Below, one piece after another: positions 57,501-64,000 of a DNA stretch of 64,000 bases; positions within the stretch are counted from its first letter, which is position 1; every line of letters begins with the position of its first letter. The position numbers were made by a program, and so were the translations under genes. The stretch spans positions 1 to 64,000 of the forward strand of contig CAJFCJ010000037.1 in NCBI GenBank assembly GCA_904063045.1. The letters run 5' to 3'. Below the pieces are notes generated by a model, which made no database searches, was not told the origin of the DNA, and was given only the letters and a program-made list of their open reading frames with translations. The DNA comes from Dimorphilus gyrociliatus. Its lineage: Eukaryota; Annelida; Polychaeta; Dinophilidae.

Positions 57501-59767
57501 TTTAATTTTTTATTAATTACGAATCTCTTAATATTTCCATTGTAAAACAATCATTGCCGACTTTTCTCGGTAATACTCGAAAATATTGATTTTTTTGTAT
57601 AAAAATGATATGACTACCATATTTTGTTGTTCTTCCACCAATACTAATGCTATTCTCTGCAAATGGTATAAATTGACTAGTTAAATTACTCAATGTAACA
57701 GATATATTTCTATTTTTATAGATTCTTTTGTTAAATTCTATAAAAGTAAAAGAGTGTTTATTCAAAATAGATAATTTTTTAATTTCTTACTTGAAAAAAG
57801 CATTTTATTAATTTTCTTATCAGTGGCAATTATTGATAAAAGAAAATGTAGATATTGAACAATATAATATTTTTGAAATGTTAAAAATGTTAATGGCATC
57901 ATATTCTTCGAACGACAAAAATTGTCGTGATATCGTATTCTTTTTGGTTGTTCCAGTAAAAATATTTCATAACATAAACTCTCAATTTTAATCATATTTT
58001 CATTATGGCATTCAAATTTCTCTATTAATGTCTTATAACATTTTATTGTTATTTTTCCAAATTTTCTATAAATATTTCTAAAATTGGATAATTTTAAATA
58101 GATAAATAAAATTTATAATTATATACTTTTTCACAATTTGACAATTTTGAATACTTGTCTCATTTTTGAACAATTGAAATGTGATATAAAAAGATAATTT
58201 GGAGCTTTTAGTTTTAATTCATCAATAAATTCAATATCAGATTTAATAAATATTTTTCCAGTTGTAAAACCAAAATATTTACATAATAAATGAATATCAC
58301 GTGATTGAAACACTTGAACAAGATAATTAATTTTTTGTATTGAAATTTCCACATGTCCAATAAAATATGTCAAATTATGTTTTTGACCATACAATGTTTC
58401 TTGTTTTGAATTTTTCAAATAAAAACTTTTTTCTGAAACTATGTTTATTTTAAAAAAAAAATTTTTTTTTTTTAAATTTTAAACCTTCCAGATGATTTGT
58501 GTTTTGTTGGCATTGTGGATTTAAAATCATATAATTTCCACTAGGACTGACAAGAGCATTAGTAGGTTCCAGATAACAATTTGAGAATAGGCTATTCTTA
58601 TCTGGTAAACATCCTTTAACAATTACAGCAAGATTCTGAAATATAAAAATTAATAAATTTTTTTTTACATGGTTGTGGGAGATTTTAACTAAATTTGATA
58701 AGAAAGTCATTGGATATCCAGAAATTGGTCCAGCTGATGATCCCTTTTGACTTTGACAATGGAAAAATTGTGAGTACGCTAAATCTATTGTATCGCTAAA
58801 GATGACACCTCTAAAACCCAACTTTACTGAATATACCAATAATGGAAAAGATATAAATGTCATTTGTAAATTTTCTGATACAGTTTCTTTATCAAATATT
58901 TTCATTTCTAAAAAAAAAATAAAAACTAAGGAGAGTCTATTCTGGTTTTCTCTGGTTTTTTCAAATATGACCTTCAACTTCAAAATATGAACATTTTACA
59001 AATTTTGTTTGATTATTTATTGGTGACAATTGTAAATAACTTATTTGAATATCATTTGTACTATTTAATTTTAAAATATGGACTTTATCTTCAAGTTTAT
59101 TCAATTGAAAATCAATAATTAATGAATGTTTTCTGCATAATTCTATTCTTTCATTTGAAAGAGAAGATATTTGATAGAACAAATCATTCTTTTTTAAAAT
59201 TAAAGAATACATTAATTTTGATATTTTCATTGCTAAAATAACTACAAAAGAAAAAAATAAACTGGTATAAAAAAAAATTATTTTCTTTCACTCACAAGTT
59301 GAATTTCTTTTAAAACATTTTAAATTGATTTCAATATTTGATAAAATTGATGAATATTGGCTTTTTTAAAAAATAGGAAAGAAAGAAAAAAAGTATTTTT
59401 AAATATTAAAAAAAATACAAAAAAATTGTTCTCTTTACAATCTGCAACATAAAATTTCATTGACCAATTTTACTGTGTATTCCGTTGAATTCGTTTCTTT
59501 ATATTCAATATGAGAGAAATTTGAATAATCTTTGGATAGATTTTCACAAAATTCTTCTTTCAACTCATCAAATTTGGTAACAAGATAACTATTGTAAAAT
59601 AATTTTTTGCATAATTTACCATTGTACAACCCGGAAATGGAATATTCATAAAAAATATGATTTTCATTGATTAATTGAAAATTTAAATATTGAAATTTAT
59701 TTGCTATTGTTGAGAATATTTCTGTACAAAAAAGCAGAAAAAGAATAGGAAGAATGTTAAAATTCAT
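54600..59767 (-). pseudogene. Decayed SRCR-like, lectin-like, LDLa, LRR and 7TM receptor, gene 3
   Basis: The order mirrors gene 2. A signal peptide (59767, MNFNILPILFLLFCTEIFS) leads to Cys modules at 59700-58130 (HLLCKYFGFTTGKIF, LGFRGVIFSDTIDLAYSQFF; SRCR/WSC-like), a C-type-lectin-like region (57995-57517, SLCYEIFLL, DNFCRSKNMMP), and five or more LDLa repeats (CINSIYICDGYFDCKSGEDE; CNGKVDCKTGSDEISC). LRRs follow (55940-55500), then helix 1 (IFWVIGISGVFGNFLSF), helix 3 (LLFSTCMLLLITIERYESV), helix 4 and helix 5 (GWLFSLYTFGVLLFLLSLII). Defects: helix 2 is deleted with a frameshift near 55335, TAA in the loop after helix 3 (about 55160), an in-frame TAA at about 56450 between LDLa repeats, a frameshift at 55930, a MITE at 54914-55061 between helices 4 and 5, and no helices 6-7 before a tail like that of gene 2 (NEKIDILKIGKFTRMLL). 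Confidence 0.75.
54914..55061. mobile_element. MULE-type MITE inside receptor pseudogene
   Basis: The termini are GGGTCTGGCAGAGAAAATGG and, from the right, GGATCTGAGAAAAAAAAATG. The interior has GGGTTAGTGTTAGGGTTAA. It is degenerate, without a clear target duplication, and interrupts the sequence between helix 4 and helix 5. Confidence 0.6.
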
Positions 59768-60155
59768 AATTTTTAAAAATAATTGTTTAATTAACTAATT
59801 AATGAGTTTTATACTTTTTTATTTTAGATATTCTATTCATTAAATTATCATATTACAAAAAATCCATTATCTACTTTGGCCTTTTAGCTATTGTGACTGT
59901 ACTATATTTGTTTAAAAATTATCTTCAACACAGTAAAACTGTCATCTTGTAGTCAGTTCTTTTTTTTTTACAATAGACATTTTTTACCCTGTTGACACAT
60001 CCTATTCAAAATGGAAACTATATATATTATCAGTTGGTTTCCATATTCATTTACAAATGCTGGCATTTTGCCAAAAACTTTTTTTTTTATATTATTGTTA
60101 CTTTATTAATAATATTTCAAATTTAAAAAATCTTTATTTTATGTTTTGTCAATTT
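59768..60155. other. Stretch without a recognised gene
   Basis: AT-rich spacer upstream of the receptor pseudogene. Nothing further was recognised. Confidence 0.5.
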
Positions 60156-60660
60156 TCAAAACTGGCAAAATCCCTCATTACAATAGCACCGCCACTCTTT
60201 AGTTGTTTCTGTTAAGCATCTTGCTTGTTCTTCATTTAAATTACAGCTAGAAAATTTAATTTCTTCTAAACAATTTGAAGAGGATTGGAGTCCATCACAA
60301 ATCACTTTAAATCCATTTCCCATATCATAATTGCAGCAGAAATCAATATATTCTAGTGTTGAGCACTGTTTAAATGTTTCTCCTAGACATTCAGCTTGTT
60401 ACTTAAATGATAGTGACAAAATGTAATTTCACCCTCAATTGGTACAGTTTCATCATTCCCATCTGTCAATACAAATCCATAGAGTTATGTAGTTACCTTT
60501 AACTTTTGCATTATAAGACAAATCCTTCTGAAAGAGGAGATATGATCTGAATAAATAATTGACATTGAAATATCAACATCTCCATCTTCAAACCCATCAG
60601 AATAATTGTCAGACTCTGCAAAAGCATTCTCCGTCACTAGTCTGCGACTCTTCCAAAATC
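60156..60660 (-). pseudogene. Cysteine-rich secreted protein fragment
   Basis: Reading down, an exon near 60655-60490 contains GFWKSRRLVTENAFAESDNY and acidic sequence. 60470-60400 has IEGEITFCHYH. After a frame change at about 60400 the rest reads AECLGETFKQCSTLEYIDFC then CNYDMGNGFKVICDGLQ, NCLEEIKFSSC, ARCLTETTKEWRCYCNEGFC and ends QF-stop at 60156. The Cys density and the CC pair recall small disulfide domains such as the Ly6 or activin-receptor type, but the spacing does not settle it. No signal peptide was found and the frame break suggests a relic or an error. Confidence 0.45.
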
Positions 60661-61100
60661 CGTGTAAGAGGAATATTTATGATTTATGAAACTCCTTTCT
60701 GACCTAGATTTTGGATATCTTTGCCTCTGTAAATACATACAGGGGCTGAGTAAGGGTTAAGGTACAGGCATTGGTTTGTCGATTAAACAATGGGTTAGCA
60801 TAGAAAAATGAGAAACGAATTTAAGGCTTAATTGAGATTTTACCAAACAGAATATATATAATGGTCTTCCTTTATGACAGTTTGACTTTAGGTCAAAGAT
60901 ACATCAAATTGCGAATTCTGTAGAATTGTTATCTCATTCCTCCTACACTTGGAAAGCATAATTTGATTGTCAAGGCAATTCTGCTAACCGAATTGTCCTA
61001 TATATTTTAGTTGAAAGAAATATCTCTGTTCAGTTGACAATGAATGCCTGATGGAAAAATTAACAAGCCACATACTATTTCTTTTTGTCATTTTGTTTGT

Positions 61101-61140
61101 CTTTCTTTCTTTCTCTCTCTCTCTCTCTCTGTCTCTCTCT
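61101..61140. repeat. CT microsatellite
   Basis: CTTTCTTTCTTTCTCTCTCT continuing as (CT)n, 200 bp upstream of the PAN gene. Confidence 0.85.
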
Positions 61141-61339
61141 GCCACTGTTTATCTAACTCTTAACTGAGCAAATATGTTTCAATATTAAACACTTTCCAAT
61201 TCAGGATGAAAAACTTTCTATCAACTCTACTAATTGTTTGCCAACTAAGCAGACTTTCTATTGACTTATTTGGCAACTGTATAAATTAGCTGGCTGGGGT
61301 GGGGAGGAGGATAGAAATAAGTGAAGAGGAGAGGCTACA

Positions 61340-62149
61340 ATGAAACTCCAGTTTGAATCTTCTCTTTTACTCATTTTCTCAATGGTAGCAGTTAGTAAAC
61401 CATGTTCTTTTTATGAAATGAGCCATAGGGCCATTGACAATAATATTACTCCAATCTTAACTTTGGATGATGTTGGAAAAACAGATTGCAAATTTTACTG
61501 TCAATTCTATACAAATTGCAAGTAAGAAACAAAAATTGTTTTTGAAATATTTAATAATAGTTATATTTAACATTTGAAATTTATTTCCTTTTTTTTTCAT
61601 TTACAAGATCATTAGTCCATAGAACAGCAGATTGTAAACTATATTCACTAATACCCAGCAGTTACAAATTGAGGACAAAAATTACAGAGTACTATAATTA
61701 TAAACAACCACTGTGCTGTAAGTATATTCTGTATACTCTTTATCATTACTAATCTCTCTTTTATTTTTATCTAATTAGCAACTGATATACCAAAAGGTAA
61801 ATAAAAAAAATTTGATTGAGTAGGAATTATTCATTTAATACCAGTTTTGTTTTCTGCTTTCTTAACAGTAAAACAATTTCTTAAAATTGATAATAAAAAA
61901 CTACTAGTCAATCAGCTTAAAGGTTCCACTCTTCAATTGACAAATTGTAAAGAATTCTGTAGTTCTTTGGAAAACTGCCAGTAAGTTTAATTAAAATTAC
62001 AATTTATTGAAAACTGGTATCATTGTGTTTTTATTTGATGCAGAGGTTTCAGTATGAAACATACAACAAAAGAATGTTTTTTCTTCACAAGTAACACTGA
62101 ACAAATAGCCTTGGATACTGATAATGATTATGATTTTTACTGTAAGTAG
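61340..62149 (+). CDS. Secreted two-PAN-module protein
   Basis: Five exons, 61340-61521, 61608-61717, 61779-61796, 61869-61980 and 62044-62149, all with GT-AG borders, give one frame of 175 residues. The signal peptide is MKLQFESSLLLIFSMVAVSK. Module 1 is TDCKFYCQFYTNCK-SLVHRT, then DCKLYSLIP; module 2 is LTNCKEFCSSLENCQ-GFSMKH, then ECFFFTSNTEQ. Each module is split by a phase-2 intron directly after the third Cys. An 18-nt micro-exon joins the modules. The TAG at 62147 overlaps a donor-like TGTAAGTAG, so more exons could exist, but none was seen. Same intron placement as in the genes at 37078 and 40585. Confidence 0.82.
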
Positions 62150-62159
62150 AATCTGGGTT

Positions 62160-63150
62160 TTATTTATTTGAAAATTCATTAAAAAAATTCAAAACATGGA
62201 AATTAGACATTTATAAATTTAAAAATTTTGACATTAGCCAAATACACTTCTTCTAGAGGCATATTTTTAAAAAGCAGTTACACGTTAAAACTTTAATAAA
62301 GTGACAAGAATTGTAGGAAAATACTAAAGCATATCAAGCATATTATTATCTTTTTTTTTTTCAATGGACTGTTTCATGCATCCCTACATGATTATCTCAT
62401 TGCTATGCATAATATTATGTATGATAACACAACTCTTATTTTTTCATGGATGCCTATCAATACTTTTGGACTAATTTAACCACTTTTAGGTTTGTTCAGG
62501 AGTAGATAAAAGAGAAATTTAAGAGTAATAAAAGTTTTAATGTTTACTATTGTTTTATTCTATAAATTGTGAAGTCCTTTTAGTATGGTTGTTGTGGTAG
62601 GTATATTTAATGAGAATTTCTTTATTAGAACAAAAAATCATAGATTTTATCTAACATGAATTGGAGATCTAAATGGCTTTGTTAACAGTATAGTCTACAT
62701 TTTTATACTTCCTACTGTAAAGAATAAAATTCTGGCTGTTGAGAATATTTTCATTTGTAAATAATTTGAATTTTGCTAAAAGGCACCTATTTTGCCTTGA
62801 TTAGATTACTTTTACTACAAATTGGAGATTATTGATAATCCAATAACTCACAAATTCAATGGTTTTCAAGTGGAATTCAAAACTCATACTTTAATACAGT
62901 TGCCTAAAGAATGAAATTTAGGAAGAAAATCTCCACAAATATGGTGCCTATTGTCTCTTCTATGTTGCCAAAATAGTATAGAATATCAAATACTAAACAT
63001 ACTGGCAATACCTTTGCTAAATTTCCAAAATCACAGAAATGATTGATTGAAAAACAATGGAATTTCGCTTAAATTTATCAGACAATTGGGCAATGAAAAG
63101 ATTTTGATTTGATATTTGTGAAGGACTAGCAGAGTCATCAGGAACATTAA
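62160..63150. other. Stretch without a recognised gene
   Basis: AT-rich. No domain-bearing frame was seen on either strand. Confidence 0.45.
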
Positions 63151-63154
63151 AGGA

Positions 63155-63470
63155 TTTTAAGTTTAGTACTCTGCTGTTTTGTAGCTGTAAGAATTTCTGA
63201 CTCTTTATCACAAAATTCATCCTGTCCAATCATTTACCAATTTTGTCAAAGTACTGGTTCAAATAGAACCTCAAGTTCGTCCACAAAATAAAAACCTTTA
63301 GAATGAATTCAGTTTGGTGTTGCAACACCTGTCTTCTCAACACCTTGATGTAGGTAAGATAAAACAACTTTGACATTTGTCTTTTTAAAAGTTGGCTGTT
63401 CATTTGCCAATCCACAGTAGCTCCATCTGTTTCAGTCAAAGAATCTATTTAGTGTAGAAAGTTCTATCAT
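63155..63470 (-). mobile_element. LTR-B remnant, minus orientation
   Basis: TAGTACTCTGCTGTTTTGTA, then the CCAATCATTTACCAATTTTG block and GTTCGTCCAC, match the 3' part of LTR-B. CCATCTGTTTCAGTCAAAG near 63425 matches the U3 part, with sequence missing between. Confidence 0.6.
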
Positions 63471-64000
63471 TCTAATTCCCAAATATCAATATGTCGCCAT
63501 TTGTATTTGACTCTTAACAACTTTAGAACAGTCCTATATATCACTTTTAGTATATGTTTTTTCAGCCTTTTTTCTTAGAAATTTCTGAAATCTTCCTACT
63601 CTGAGTAAGCCTTTGACAAAGGTGAACCTAAGCTTTGATATAAAACGAGATCCATGCAAAATTTTTATGTCTTTAATCTCTGGTTATATTTTTTTGAAAG
63701 TTTGATTCAATCACTTCCACTTTTCAAAATGGCTGCCATTTCACTTTGCAACAATATTTTATTTTTTGAATGTGTAATTAATTATGACGAATTATTAATA
63801 ATTTTTAAAATCTGTGTATGTATTCAATATCAGTTGTAAATTGAAGATAAACTCACACTCAACTAACTGTCTAAAAGATTATTGATCAAATTTGACTGAA
63901 AGTTATCATGCTCATAATATATAGTTTAATAGCAACTATTTTAAAATACTTTTCAGTTACCTTCAACTGTTTCATTGGCTGAAAAGTAAATAAAAAATTT
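63471..64000. other. Window end, no gene recognised
   Basis: 63600-63650 (CTTTGACAAAGGTGAACCTA, AGCTTTGATATAAAACG) resembles the LTR-B promoter block at 39930-39970 in plus orientation. Nothing else was identified. Confidence 0.35.

Overview
The window is AT-rich eukaryotic DNA from a compact animal genome. The coding content is metazoan: rhodopsin-type 7TM receptors with LDL-receptor class A (LDLa) and leucine-rich repeats, PAN/apple, C1q, TSP1, chitin-binding, MAM, SEA and Calx-beta domains. Introns follow GT-AG and are mostly 50-80 nt. LDLa-LRR-7TM receptors of the GRL101 type suggest an invertebrate, perhaps a lophotrochozoan, but nothing here fixes the phylum. No tRNA, rRNA or CRISPR was recognised. 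Many otherwise conserved exons need a +/-1 base correction in a homopolymer, so some apparent breaks may be consensus errors in a long-read draft.

Layout. 1-10647 is one giant inverted repeat folded on a short hairpin inside the LTR of a Ty3/gypsy-like element (family A). Each arm carries LTR-A, a gag-protease region without reverse transcriptase, a MULE-type MITE, a decayed Tc1/mariner transposase and the 3' end of a secreted Calx-beta/ITIH-C gene. That gene is complete only on the right (10378-11712). 11.7-23.9 kb is mostly mobile DNA: a small Mutator-like (MULE) element with repeated ends, stomatin-like and ABC-transporter fragments, a 3.2 kb MULE whose gene joins a PHD-like finger, a FLYWCH domain and a transposase, an element with a hammerhead-like tail, and a solo LTR-A with a 4-bp target duplication. 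24-42 kb alternates small secreted-protein genes (PAN-domain proteins, a probable GPI-anchored Cys-rich protein, a MAM-SEA protein) with decayed Tc1 copies and a second LTR family (B). 42.6-44.6 kb holds a chitin-binding/TSP1/C1q-like gene with one in-frame TGA. 46-59.8 kb is a cluster of three large chimeric receptors: two divergent, apparently expressed-type genes and one decayed copy split by a MITE. 60-62 kb has a Cys-rich secreted gene fragment and another two-PAN gene. The end is LTR-B remnant and unassigned DNA.

Together the host genes point to an extracellular recognition repertoire: secreted adhesive or lectin-like proteins beside chimeric receptors with SRCR-like, C-type-lectin-like, LDLa and LRR modules. 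The transposons are linked too. The autonomous MULE and at least four short MITEs share the same terminal inverted repeat; one MITE has a perfect 9-bp target duplication, and some carry TTAGGG-like repeats internally.
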